Positions 27,642 through 36,921 of a stretch of 64,000 nt of DNA are shown one piece after another. Both the position numbers and the translations under genes were made by a program. The notes under the pieces were generated by a model. It was given only the letters and a program-made list of their open reading frames with translations. It did not search any database and had not been told where the DNA came from. The number at the start of each line of letters is the position of its first letter. Within the stretch, counting starts at the first letter, position 1. Source of the stretch: an uncultured Endomicrobiia bacterium (GTDB lineage: Bacteria > Elusimicrobiota > Endomicrobiia > Endomicrobiales > Endomicrobiaceae); the NCBI GenBank assembly GCA_938040055.1, contig CALHWY010000007.1, positions 1 to 64,000 of the forward strand, read 5' to 3'.

Positions 27642-29049
27642 TGTTTCCTCTTGCAATTATTTTGTAAAGCAGAAACGACGAAATCACGGCCCCGAGCAGT
27701 CCGGGAGTGACTACCGCCTGGCCTGTCAGAAAAACCCCGGGAATTTTTGTCACCGGAAGCACGACCGGCCCGTTAATATCGTGCATCATGCCGTATCCTC
27801 CGTAATAATTGACATATTTTTTAAAAGTCGCCGGAGTAGCGGCGTCGCAGTATTTTATTTTTGAAGCTATTTCAGGAGCGGCCAGCGCGAATTTTTCTTT
27901 TATAAGCAAAGCCGCCGCCTCTTTTTTTTCTTTATAGCCGCCGGATTTCGCGTTCCAGAACCGTTCATCGGGCTTTACAAAGGCGACCACGCAAACGCTT
28001 TGCGGGTCGGTATCTGAAAAATTTATATAAGCCGGACGGATATCATCTTTGTCCAGACAGACGCGGTAATCTTGTTTGTGCGCAAATATGATATTCTCGC
28101 ATTTATACGCGCGCCCGCCCTGCAAAACGCCGTATAAAACAAAAAAAGAAGGCGTTTCTTCCGTATTTTTTATTCTTTCATAACCGTTTTTGCGGTATAT
28201 TCCTTCAGGAGCTATTTTAATGAACTCTTTAGGGTGAACCGAAGCTATGCAGGTTTCGCATTCCATTCTGTCCCCGTCTTCGAAAAGCACGTTTTTTTTA
28301 TTGCCGCATAATTCTATTTTTACGGCTTTTTTTCCGGTAAACAGATCCGCTCCCAGCTTTTTAAGAGCGCCGGCATAAGCCTCGACCAGTTTTGCTGCCC
28401 CGCCTTTTATTTTCCAGACCGAATCCGTCATAAGTCCTACGCAGCAGCAATGGAACATAAAAGACGCTTTGGACGGAGGCGTTCCGTGCAGAAAACAGGA
28501 ATATGACAGCAAAGTTTTAAGCTCTTCGCTTTTAAAATAAAAGTCCAAAACTTCTTTAAGCGTTCTGCCGTCGTCAAAAAAACTCAAAGCGTCCCTGAAA
28601 GTCAGATCCGTAAAAAACGGATAAGATTTAATGTTTTTTTTCACAAGGGCGAAATATTTTTTTATGCCTTCTTTTTCTTGCGGAAACAGTCCGGACAGCC
28701 TTCTTTCGAATTCTTTCGCGCCTACCGGAGTTTTAAAAACTTTATTTTCGCCGAGAAAGCGGATTTCATCGTAATTGTCCGGATCGCACGGCTCAAAAGA
28801 AATTTCTATGCCCAGTTTTTTTAAAAGTTTATCTCCGATTTCACCTTTCGCGAACCCGTAAGAATAATGAAAACCCGTCTCAAAATGCGCGGTTTTGCCG
28901 TCTATGTTCCTGTCAAAGCCCGAAAACAGGGGAGCTATGCGTCCGGACTGTTCGGCCACCGCCACTTTTTTGCCTTCTTTGGCGAAAAGCAAAGCCGCCG
29001 TTAATCCGGAAATACCGCCGCCTATGACAACAATATCGTATACGCGCAT
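27631..29049 (-). CDS. FAD-dependent oxidoreductase, phytoene-desaturase/CrtI-like
   Basis: 472 residues with an N-terminal Rossmann motif VIGGGISGLTAALLFAKEGK, a large substrate domain, and a C-terminal FAD segment (VFLTGQAVVTPGLLGAVISS). It is related to phytoene dehydrogenases and all-trans-retinol saturases, which act on conjugated or isolated double bonds of lipids. It is the first gene of an overlapping set with KS, ACP and PlsC-like genes, with GGAG six bases ahead of the ATG. I infer that it modifies the polyene chain or a lipid precursor. It is not part of the minimal E. coli-type APE set. Confidence 0.82.
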   Translation of the reverse strand: MRVYDIVVIGGGISGLTAALLFAKEGKKVAVAEQSGRIAPLFSGFDRNIDGKTAHFETGFHYSYGFAKGEIGDKLLKKLGIEISFEPCDPDNYDEIRFLGENKVFKTPVGAKEFERRLSGLFPQEKEGIKKYFALVKKNIKSYPFFTDLTFRDALSFFDDGRTLKEVLDFYFKSEELKTLLSYSCFLHGTPPSKASFMFHCCCVGLMTDSVWKIKGGAAKLVEAYAGALKKLGADLFTGKKAVKIELCGNKKNVLFEDGDRMECETCIASVHPKEFIKIAPEGIYRKNGYERIKNTEETPSFFVLYGVLQGGRAYKCENIIFAHKQDYRVCLDKDDIRPAYINFSDTDPQSVCVVAFVKPDERFWNAKSGGYKEKKEAAALLIKEKFALAAPEIASKIKYCDAATPATFKKYVNYYGGYGMMHDINGPVVLPVTKIPGVFLTGQAVVTPGLLGAVISSFLLYKIIARGNNGN

Positions 29050-29280
29050 CTTCAGCTCCGCATTCGTATATTAAAAACATTTACGGCGCCGGGAAAACGC
29101 GCGCCGCAGGAAACGGGCTTTTTATTTTCCGGCCCCGCCCGCAAAACGGCTTTTAAAACACAGCCCGCCGTTTTTTCGGATTGCAGTTTACGAACTCCGG
29201 ACTTTACATAAAAGCATACGGCGTACTTTGCCGGTTACAATACAAAAAAGCGCTCCCGAAACGGTTTGCGCCGCCGCGAG

Positions 29281-29543
29281 TTAATCTTTGCGGCCGGCAA
29301 AGCCGGAACAAACAAAATCTAAAATACGGCTTCTAAAACCACTGAGGGCCAACTTAATATATCCGTTTGAATTTTCCGGATCCGTAACCTGAACTTGCTT
29401 TTCAAGCCGATTTCCAGCTAACCATTCATATCCGCCGGAACTTCCGGTTAATAAACCGCAACGGTTTTTTCAAAATCCCCGAGGGTTAATTCAGCCCGGC
29501 CCCGCAGAACGTTTTTGCGCAGAGAAAATACGGTTTTTTGCAT
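29281..29543 (-). pseudogene. Probable frameshifted small gene or remnant between fabG-like and the flavoenzyme
   Basis: On the minus strand an ATG at 29543 opens a 31-codon frame (MQKTVFSLRKNV..., ending DFEKTVAVY, TAA at 29448). The text continues in another frame as SSGGYEWLAGNRLEKQV and later NGYIKLALSGFRSRI, ending at a TAA at 29281-29283. Joined across one shift this gives about 88 residues of balanced composition. I do not recognise a family. The alternative is chance reading frames in intergenic DNA. Confidence 0.35.
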
Positions 29544-29577
29544 ATAAGATGCGGAATGTTTTCCCGCAAAAAACTTT

Positions 29578-30315
29578 TTAAGCGCCTATGCCGCCGTTTA
29601 TCTGAAAAATCTGTCCTGTTATATATCCCGCTTTATCCGAAGCGAGATAAGAAACCATCTCGGCTATATCGCGCGCCGTTCCGAGCTTTCCCAGAGGAAT
29701 TGTTTTAAGTATTTGCTCCATCGGAAGCCCTTCAAGCATCTCCGTGTCTATAAAACCCGGAGAAACGGCGTTTACCAGAACATTTCTCTTGGCGACTTCG
29801 GCTGCCAAAGCTTTTGTCGCTCCGGCCAGCCCGGCTTTAGCCGCAGAATAATTGCTCTGCCCGGGAACGCCGAAATGGGCGGCCGCGGAAGTAATGTTTA
29901 TAATCCTTCCCGCCCTGTTTCTGAGCATAAAAGGAAGCACGGTTTTCGTTATATTGAAAAAACCGTCAAGAGTTACCGAAATAACGTCTTTCCACTCTTG
30001 TCTCTTCATCCATATAAGAAGAGCGTCTCTTCTGAAACCGGCATTATTGATTACGGCGAAAGGGGTTTTATTTTCAAGCAGAGGGGACAAATTTTTTTCT
30101 GTTTCCTCATAGTCCGCTACGTCGAATTTTAAAAGAAGGCATTCTCTGCCCGATTCTTCTATTTCCCTTTTAACCTCCGCCGCGCGGACATCATCCGAAC
30201 GGTAATTAAGCCATATGTCAAAACCGTCCCTTGCCAGGGTTCTGGCCGTTTCCGCGCCTATCCCCCTGCTGGCTCCGGTAACCAAAGCTATTTTATTTGT
30301 TATATTTACGCTCAT
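29578..30315 (-). CDS. 3-oxoacyl-ACP reductase, SDR family (ApeQ-type)
   Basis: 245 residues with the NADPH motif TGASRGIG, NNAG (90-93) and the catalytic S143, Y156, K160 in YSAAK. The Arg after GAS and the FabG-like C-terminus (YITGQIFQINGG) support a ketoreductase of the fatty-acid type. It supplies the KR step of the polyene cycle. It is preceded and followed by non-coding gaps. Confidence 0.9.
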   Translation of the reverse strand: MSVNITNKIALVTGASRGIGAETARTLARDGFDIWLNYRSDDVRAAEVKREIEESGRECLLLKFDVADYEETEKNLSPLLENKTPFAVINNAGFRRDALLIWMKRQEWKDVISVTLDGFFNITKTVLPFMLRNRAGRIINITSAAAHFGVPGQSNYSAAKAGLAGATKALAAEVAKRNVLVNAVSPGFIDTEMLEGLPMEQILKTIPLGKLGTARDIAEMVSYLASDKAGYITGQIFQINGGIGA

Positions 30316-31186
30316 TTTTTTACTCCGGTTTTTTACAGTTTTTTTATTATGCTAACCGCTTTTGCAAGAAGGCGCCCCGAATGCGCTTTAAAGCGATGAC
30401 ATAATTTCTGCGCCAGCTAAAAAAAAAACGAATTTAAACGCAGGACAAAGATTTAATTCCGGCGCGGCTGCGGCTTATTTTCGAAAAAGCGTTTGAGCTC
30501 TTTAAAAAAGTTCCGCATAACAGCCCGGAGGCCAACCGGATATTTTACGCGGATTTTTGCTTCAGCCGGACAATTCAATGCGGGTTTTACGGTTTCATAC
30601 AAAAGTTTCGCCGTAAATTTTTATTCCGCCGTTTCCTTTCGCAAGACGGATTTTTTTCGTAGATTTCGCATAAAAAAACTCCGCGGCACTTTTTCCGGGC
30701 GGCGGGCGGTCATCGGGAATTCCGCGAAAGAGAATAATCTTATTTTGCTTTTTGCGCGCCGTAAATTTCAAGCAGGCTTTTTATATTTTTTCCGGCCGGC
30801 CGTTTTTACGAAGCCGCCGTCAAATTTCACAAATCCGCCCTGATACAAAAACGGTTCCCTGTTTTTATCGTCCGCGGACTCCGTAAATTTCCCGTTTTTA
30901 TCTCTTTTGCGCATGCGCGCGTCAAAAACAAGAGGAAGCGAAAACAACCTGGGCGAAAACCGGAACTTTTTTCAGCCCCGAATCCTTTCAGCGCCGCGTT
31001 TTTTCCGTTTTGCGCAAAGATACGCGTTTAACGCCGGAATATCTTGCAAAACGAAAATCTTTTTGTCTTCAGTCAATAATCAAACCCGGCAAAGAAAAAA
31101 ACGTTTTGCAAAACAAAAATCTTTTTTCATCCGCTTCGGCCGCCCTTTTCTTAAGCGGGTTTGGGACGATGCCGCGCCATCAGGCT
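30316..31186 (-). other. 0.87-kb gap with coding debris (best piece 30768-30932)
   Basis: No intact gene. On the minus strand a 55-codon stretch reads as balanced protein text, with VFDARMRKRDKNGKFTES and then REPFLYQGGFVKFDGGF, before a TGA at 30768-30770. Protein-like text also appears just upstream in other frames. This looks like a gene broken by frameshifts. I do not recognise it. Confidence 0.35.
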
Positions 31187-31825
31187 TCAGCGTATATTAA
31201 GGTTTCCGGAAAAATCTTTTCTGTCTATTTTCAGTTTCGCTTTCACAAAGCCGGCGGGAAGCTTGAATTCCACAGCGCCCGTCCCTTCAACGCTGTAATC
31301 GTAAAGAGCCGGTATTTTGCGCATTTGCACGGAAACCGTCCCGGAAGCAGTTTCGATGTCAAGCTCTTTAAAAATTCCCTCGGCGCTGACGCCGGCTTGC
31401 GCGGTATTTACTTCAAAGTCTCCGGAAAAATTTTTCACATCGACTTTGCCGTTTGCGGCGTCTATATTGAGAGAACCTTTGACGTCCGAAAGGTTTATAA
31501 AAGCATTTGCCGACTTTATTTCAATTTTATTTTTTGAAGAAGGAACGGTAATGTTTATAACCGCGTCGGCTCCGAGACCGGCCCTGTCGAAAAACATTTT
31601 TAATTCTCTGTCCGGATCGATCATTATATGCCCTGTCATATCCGCGGGGCTGTCCGCCGCAATTTCGATTTTAATGTCTTTCGTTTGCGCCGGAGAAATA
31701 TTTAAAACGCCCTCGTTTACATAAATTTCAATTTCATCGACCGTACTCGCTTTATACTCGTAATTCTGCGCGTAAACCGGCGAAATAAAAAACAAAAAAA
31801 ACGCACAAACAAAAAATTTTTTCAT
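31187..31825 (-). CDS. Secreted DUF4097-type beta-repeat protein
   Basis: 212 residues with a signal peptide (MKKFFVCAFFLFFISPVYA). The mature protein shows repeating beta-strand rungs such as GSLNIDAANGKVDVKNFSG and ELDIETASGTVSVQM, the pattern of DUF4097 (often called putative adhesin) domains. It should lie in the periplasm or on the surface. Function is unknown. It lies at the upstream edge of the polyene cluster, but a link to it is not shown. Confidence 0.75.
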   Translation of the reverse strand: MKKFFVCAFFLFFISPVYAQNYEYKASTVDEIEIYVNEGVLNISPAQTKDIKIEIAADSPADMTGHIMIDPDRELKMFFDRAGLGADAVINITVPSSKNKIEIKSANAFINLSDVKGSLNIDAANGKVDVKNFSGDFEVNTAQAGVSAEGIFKELDIETASGTVSVQMRKIPALYDYSVEGTGAVEFKLPAGFVKAKLKIDRKDFSGNLNIR

Positions 31826-32410
31826 AGTTTCTCCGCATGCTTTAATTTTGACAGCCGCAACAAGAAGATTTTAGCAAATTATTATAAATTTTTCCTGTCT
31901 TATCAGACATCATTTGTAAAAAAGACTTTGTACGCATACGCCCTGTTTTCTTGCAGCGAAACAGACGGTAGTGCTCATTTTGCCCGCGGCGCGACAAAAA
32001 AGTTTATCCCCGTCCGCTACAATACAAAATCTATAAGCGTTTTACTTTATCCCGGCAGGTTTCAAAACCGGACAGACGTCGCCATGCCGTAAAACCGGCG
32101 AAAACTTCCGCCGCGGATACGGCTGCCCGCAATATTTCTTTTGCTTTTGCCGTACTTCAATAAAAAAATATCCGGCAAGTGCCGCAAATGCAAAAAAATA
32201 TTTTGCCGCACAGCCGTTTTTTTGCCTGCCTGAGGCGGGTTTTCGGGGGAAGTCCTTTTTATTTCTTTTTCTTTGAAATTTGAGTTCTTTTCCGCATTTT
32301 GATCCGTGCGCAACAAAGACATTTTTTATGCCGGAACATTAAAAAAGCCGGACGCGCGCCGTTTAGCCGCATGGAACTTTCATTTTAAGCGAATTTTCCC
32401 GTCTTTGTTT
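31826..32410. other. Intergenic region with a short palindrome near a possible promoter
   Basis: TGTCTTATCAGACA (31897-31910) is a 5-bp-arm dyad. On the minus strand a TATAAT-like box lies just downstream of it, ahead of the DUF4097 gene. A matching -35 box at proper spacing is not clear. The rest, up to the oxoamine synthase stop, shows no gene. Confidence 0.35.
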
Positions 32411-33568
32411 TCATATTCCGGACTTAAAAAGTTTTTCGATATCTTCGTAAGAATGTCCGGCGGTAAGAGAAATCCTTATTCTTGCCCGCCCTTCGGGCAC
32501 GGTGGGAAATTTTACGGAAGGCGCGAAAATCCCGTTTTTAAATAAAGTTTCGGAAACTTTTACGGTATTTTCAATGCTGCCGGTTATCAGCGGAACGATT
32601 TGTGAAGCAGAATTTCCGCTGTCATATCCGGCGGATTTCAATTTTTCCAGCAGATAAGACGAAAGTTCAGCGAGTTTATGTCTTTTCCCGTCCGCTTTTT
32701 TAACAAGCTCCAAAGCTTTCAAAGCCGCGGCGCAAAGTATCGGGGAAACAGCCGTAGTATAGATAAACGATCTGCTTTTATTTATCAAGAAATCAACCAG
32801 TTTCCGGCTTGAGCAGACAAAGCCGCCCTGTGCGCCAAAAGCTTTTGAAAGCGTGCTTGTAATAATGTCGATTTCGCCGCCGGCGCCGGACATCTCGCAA
32901 TGGCCTCTTCCTTCTTTGCCGAAAACTCCCGTTGAGTGCGCTTCGTCAACCATGCTTACCGCATTGTATTTGCGGCAAAGAAAAGCGAAATCTTTGAGAG
33001 GCGTTATGTCCCCATCCATTGAAAAAACCGATTCCGTCACGGCAAGTTTCATATCATAGCTTCCGGCTCTTTTAAGAACCGCTTCAAAAGAGTTCATATC
33101 GCAATGCCCGAAAACAAAAATCCTGCTGCCGGCAAGTTTGGCTCCGTCCCATAAAGAGGCATGGCTGAGCCTGTCCATGATTATACAGCTTTTTCCTTTG
33201 GCGCTTTTATCGCATAAAGCGCTTATGACGCCCGTATTCGCCTGATAACCGCTGGGAAAAACAAGCGAAGCCTGCTTATTTTTAAATTCGGCCAGCGCGT
33301 TTTCCAGCCGTTCGTGAATTTCCAAACTGCCGCCGATAAGGCGCGAAGACGTCCCGCCGCAGCCGTATTTTTCGGCCGCTTCGGCCGCGACCGCGCTTAT
33401 TTCTTTATCGCCCGCCAGATCAAGATAATTATTGGAAGAAAAATTAATGTATTGCTTCCCTTCAATACCGATAACGGGCGCGGGTTTTGAGCGCAAGATA
33501 CGAAGAGTTCTTAAAAGTCCGGCATCTTTAATTTCCGACATTCTTTTTTCTAAAATTTCATCAAGCAT
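32411..33568 (-). CDS. Alpha-oxoamine synthase family PLP enzyme (BioF-like)
   Basis: 385 residues of the 8-amino-7-oxononanoate synthase / 2-amino-3-ketobutyrate ligase / serine palmitoyltransferase family. It has FSSNNYLDLAG, GGTSSRLIGG, DEAHSTGVFG (D208, H211) and the Schiff-base K242 in STLSKAFG. These enzymes condense an acyl-CoA or acyl-ACP with an amino acid. Length and motifs fit BioF, but no other biotin gene is in the window. Given the nearby SDR and acyl-ACP machinery, a role in making an amino-lipid head group is also possible. Confidence 0.82.
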   Translation of the reverse strand: MLDEILEKRMSEIKDAGLLRTLRILRSKPAPVIGIEGKQYINFSSNNYLDLAGDKEISAVAAEAAEKYGCGGTSSRLIGGSLEIHERLENALAEFKNKQASLVFPSGYQANTGVISALCDKSAKGKSCIIMDRLSHASLWDGAKLAGSRIFVFGHCDMNSFEAVLKRAGSYDMKLAVTESVFSMDGDITPLKDFAFLCRKYNAVSMVDEAHSTGVFGKEGRGHCEMSGAGGEIDIITSTLSKAFGAQGGFVCSSRKLVDFLINKSRSFIYTTAVSPILCAAALKALELVKKADGKRHKLAELSSYLLEKLKSAGYDSGNSASQIVPLITGSIENTVKVSETLFKNGIFAPSVKFPTVPEGRARIRISLTAGHSYEDIEKLFKSGI

Positions 33569-33646
33569 TTTTTCTCCTATATTTGAAAACCGGAAATATT
33601 TCCATATTTTAAAAAATTGATATATTTCATTACACTTGTAAAGCGG

Positions 33647-34893
33647 TTAAGTGTTTTTTTTAGTTGCAGCTTTATAATATTTCTCAAATCTTTCAATATA
33701 TGTTTTTTGTCCGCAGATTTCAAAACCTCTACTAAGCAAATATTTTTTATCGCATATCTTGTTTAAAATATACCTGCTTTTATTTAAATATTCAGACCAT
33801 CTTTTATAAATTCTTTCTAACGCTTCACAATAATAACTCATTTCGCCTATCTCTACAAAAGACAGCACAATGGCAAGCTCTTCTTCTTTTGCATCTTCGA
33901 TAAATTTATTTCCTTTTGTTTGGAATTGCTTTTCAAGTTCTTTTATTCTGATACCGCTTATGACACGTTCTTTACTTATGATTTCTTCATATTTTTTTAT
34001 AAATTCAACCAGATTCTGCATTGTTTTATTTCTAATATTTTTAAATTTGTTTTCTAAACCAATATTCAGTGAAAATAATCTATGTTCTCTTATTTTATCC
34101 AATACATCTGAGAATTGATTACTTGAAAGTTTATACTTTTTGCAAATTTTTGATTTAGCTTTACTAAGTTTATCGTCCCATTCAGAATAATCCGGAAGCA
34201 TCTTTGAAATTTCTTCTATTTGGGCTCTTGATATCTTTGGGGTAAATGTTCCTGTTTGATATTCAGTAACAATGTTGTAAACAAAATTATAGTAATATTC
34301 CAATTTCTTAATTAATTTTTTATATTTTTTATGCAAAATGCCAATATGCACTAATTTTTTATCCGAAAGATTGATGTTTTGTTTTATTTTATTACTATAA
34401 GTATATCTAAAGGCTGTTGAACGATCATCAAAATAATAATCTTTAATAAGGGAGTCAAAGCATTTCAGATTGGCACTAAATTCTTTTTTACATCTAGGGT
34501 CAACTATAAATAAAGACTTGAGATTGTTTTTTAATTGTTTGATGCCGTGTAAATTTGAGTTTTCTTTTTTTATATTTCCGTATATTTCATCTTCCCCTAT
34601 CTTTATTTTATATATATGCAATAGCTGTTTAATTATTAACTTAAGATATAGTTCTATTGAATGCCTTGAACAATAAAACATAGGATAAACCGCTACATCA
34701 ACAGCAATTTTATCTGATTTTACCCCTCATATATAAGCTCATGCGCCTTTTTAAAGCCTTCCGCTATATGAATATCCCTAAATTTGCGAGATGTACCGCA
34801 ATTGTCTCCAATGCAAGCACGTGTCCAAAATTTTTTATCCATAAAGTCTTCGTATCTGAAAGGGTTTAGTTTTGCAATGTTTTTCACATCCAT
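33647..34893 (-). pseudogene. HEPN-like protein gene split by a -1 frameshift, AT-rich insertion
   Basis: Two frames form one protein. The first starts at ATG 34893 (AAGGAA eight bases upstream; frame also open to 34917) and ends ...KKAHELIYEG-TAA at 34720. The second, displaced by one base, continues KSDKIAVDVAVYPMFYCSRHSIELYLK and runs to 33647. The join makes the usual HEPN-type start (an R-H-x-I-E-L helix after a YP segment), followed by about 300 helical, Lys/Ile/Asn-rich residues. The break is at a GGGG run (34724-34727 on the plus strand), so one missing G would restore it. It is clearly more AT-rich than its neighbours. Several HEPN proteins are defence or toxin RNases; I do not see the RX4-6H catalytic motif with confidence. 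Confidence 0.65.
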
Positions 34894-34924
34894 ACAGAAT
34901 TTCCTTTTTTGCTTCATCTTTTAA

Positions 34925-35626
34925 CTATAAGATTCTGGAATCGATATCAAAAACCTGTCCGGAAACGGTTTTCAAAGATGAGAGCATATAAACAAATTCC
35001 GTAAGTTCTCCTATATCCGTAGTCGCGCCGAGAACGCTTTGCTCTTTTGCTTTATCGGCATATTCGCTGCCGGCGGTTTTGCCCATAGACGTAAGATGAA
35101 AGCCCGGCAAAACGGCATTGACCGTAATGCCGAAACGCCCGGCTTCTCTTGCGGCGGTTTTTGTTAAAGCTATCACTCCGGCTTTTGATGCCGCATAATT
35201 TGCGGCGCCGAAATTTGCCGTAAAAGCCGCTCTTGAAGATATATTTATAATAGAACCCGACCGTTTTTTTATCATAAGAGGCAGAATCTCTTTTGTCATA
35301 TAAAAAGTTCCGTTTAAATTTACCGCAATGATAGAGTCCCACATTTCGGGAGCCATTTTAAAGATGGTTTTATCGGCGTTTATGGCGGCATTGTTTATAA
35401 GACAATCTATAGAGCCAAACGCTTCTGCGGCATTTTTTACAAACGCTTTAACTTCTTCATATTTAGAGATATCGCATTGAAAAAATTTCGCGTTTTGCAT
35501 TTGAAAATCAGGCTTATTTGTTTTATAACAGCCGCAGACGTTCCAGCCTTTTTGCGAAAAATATAAAGCAAGCGCTTTGCCTATTCCGCGCGACGCGCCG
35601 GTAACTAAAACAGTTTTTTTATTCAT
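34925..35626 (-). CDS. SDR-family oxidoreductase (FabG-like)
   Basis: 233 residues with TGASRGIG (10-17), NNAAIN, and the S130/S131-Y144-K148 triad in ANYAASKAG. It is a second SDR in addition to the cluster KR at 29578-30315 and is diverged from it, with a different C-terminus. It could be a ketoreductase for the polyene or the partner of the oxoamine synthase, as in 3-ketosphinganine reduction. The HEPN-like gene separates it from that enzyme. Confidence 0.82.
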   Translation of the reverse strand: MNKKTVLVTGASRGIGKALALYFSQKGWNVCGCYKTNKPDFQMQNAKFFQCDISKYEEVKAFVKNAAEAFGSIDCLINNAAINADKTIFKMAPEMWDSIIAVNLNGTFYMTKEILPLMIKKRSGSIINISSRAAFTANFGAANYAASKAGVIALTKTAAREAGRFGITVNAVLPGFHLTSMGKTAGSEYADKAKEQSVLGATTDIGELTEFVYMLSSLKTVSGQVFDIDSRIL

Positions 35627-35831
35627 TTTCCTTTCCTGTTGTTTTTATGATTGTCATCCCAAGCAGCAAAGCTGCCGAAAAATCTGCCTTTGTAAACCTT
35701 CTCCCCTTGCGGGAAAAGGACTTGCGAGGCAAGTCTTGCCAAGCAAGAGTTGAGGGGCATTCTTTTACGCTTTTATAAAATTCAGCTTTTTTCAGCATTT
35801 CATGCCAAACCGCTTGTGCTTACAGACCGGA
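35627..35831. other. Intergenic palindrome-rich stretch
   Basis: CTCCCCTTGCGGG, ACTTGCGAGGCAAGT and CTTGCCAAGCAAG make nested dyads between an outer CCCCTT/TTGAGGGG pair (about 35701-35758). This looks like another REP-type element next to repeat copy B. No gene. Confidence 0.5.
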
Positions 35832-35945
35832 TTGTACTTTTATCAAACGCGATAAAAGTACCGAAAGCGCGGCCGCTAAAGCGGCGCAAACTGCAAAAAG
35901 TCGAAGACTTTGGGCTTGCAGCCCAAGCCCGCTTACTTTTATAAA
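35832..35945 (-). repeat. Dispersed ~114-bp repeat, copy B (inverted partner of 14-127)
   Basis: Its reverse complement matches 14-127 with an identical core of about 35 bases and scattered substitutions elsewhere. The inner CCGCTTTAGCGG and AGTCTTCGACT dyads are conserved; here the CCGC stem extends to GCGGCCGC. It lies in the divergent region between the SDR gene and the ZIP transporter. Confidence 0.8.
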
Positions 35946-36145
35946 CGGAAAGAAATAAACCGGATTGCTTAAAACCGTTTGTCTTGCCGGCAAATTTCTT
36001 TTTTGCAATAATTTGACTTCCGGGCTTTGCCCGCAAACAAAGCTTGCTTTAGTTATTAGTTAAATTTTTGCGTGTTTTTGAAGTTTTTTCAACAGCTCTA
36101 TTTTTTGTATTATAGTATTTAACACATAGTTAAACGGAGCAAACC

Positions 36146-36871
36146 ATGCAACAGATAATTTATTCGCTTACGGCCGCCTCAGCCGCAATGCTGGGAGCTT
36201 TTCTGGTTTTGAAATTTTATCAATGGTCCGAAAAAAATTCGCTTTTAATAATCAATTTTGCGGCCGGAATAATGCTGGCTATTGCTTTTACCCATCTTAT
36301 TCCCGAAGGGATGGAATCAAATCCGGATGCTATGTTTTTTGTGCTGGCGGGCTTTTTAATAATGTTTTTTCTGCAGTTTGTCATATTGCTCCATCCCTGC
36401 CATGATGACCGGGACTGCGAAACGCATTCCGATATGGGAATAACTTCGGTTATCGGGCTTTCTTTTCATTCTTTTCTGGACGGACTTATTATATCCGCAG
36501 GCTTTCATGCAAACGCGCATTTGGGCATGCTTACGACATTAGCCGTTATTTTGCATAAGATTCCCGACGGAATTACTATTTCCGGAATTCTTCTCCACAG
36601 CGGCGCTTCCAAAAAGAAGATTTTGAATTTTTCTTTTCTGACCGCGGCTTTTACTCCGGGAGGAACAATAACCGGAATGCTATTGTTTAAAAATATATCT
36701 TCCCATCTGCTGGGCGCTTTACTTGCCGCGGCCGCCGGCTCTTTTATATTTCTCGCGGCGTCGGATCTTATTCCGGAAACACATAAATGCAGAAACAGGC
36801 TTGCCCCTCTGACGCTTTTTGCCGGCGTCGCGCTGATAATGGCAATGCGGCATATGCTGCACTCCCATTAA
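36146..36871 (+). CDS. ZIP-family divalent metal transporter
   Basis: 241 residues with about seven or eight transmembrane helices. The two ZIP metal-site helices are present: HSFLDGLIISAG (108-119) and HKIPDGITISG (137-147). A His/Asp/Cys-rich loop (HPCHDDRDCETH, 83-94) resembles the variable metal-sensing loop. It probably imports zinc or iron across the inner membrane. ATG follows GGAG at seven bases. It is the only intact plus-strand gene here, and a terminator follows directly. Confidence 0.9.
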   Translation: MQQIIYSLTAASAAMLGAFLVLKFYQWSEKNSLLIINFAAGIMLAIAFTHLIPEGMESNPDAMFFVLAGFLIMFFLQFVILLHPCHDDRDCETHSDMGITSVIGLSFHSFLDGLIISAGFHANAHLGMLTTLAVILHKIPDGITISGILLHSGASKKKILNFSFLTAAFTPGGTITGMLLFKNISSHLLGALLAAAAGSFIFLAASDLIPETHKCRNRLAPLTLFAGVALIMAMRHMLHSH

Positions 36872-36883
36872 AAACTGACGCCG

Positions 36884-36921
36884 AAAAAAAACGCGCCTGA
36901 AACAGTCCGGGCGCGTTTTTT
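36884..36921 (+). terminator. Rho-independent terminator of the ZIP gene
   Basis: AAAACGCGCC pairs with GGCGCGTTTT around a 12-base loop and ends in a T-run, 12 bases after the stop codon. The flanking A-run makes it potentially bidirectional for ybaK as well. Confidence 0.85.

Noticed and set aside
31897..31910. Strong promoter/operator for the DUF4097 gene
   Set aside because: The dyad is short and no -35 box at a proper distance was found, so it is only noted in the gap entry.
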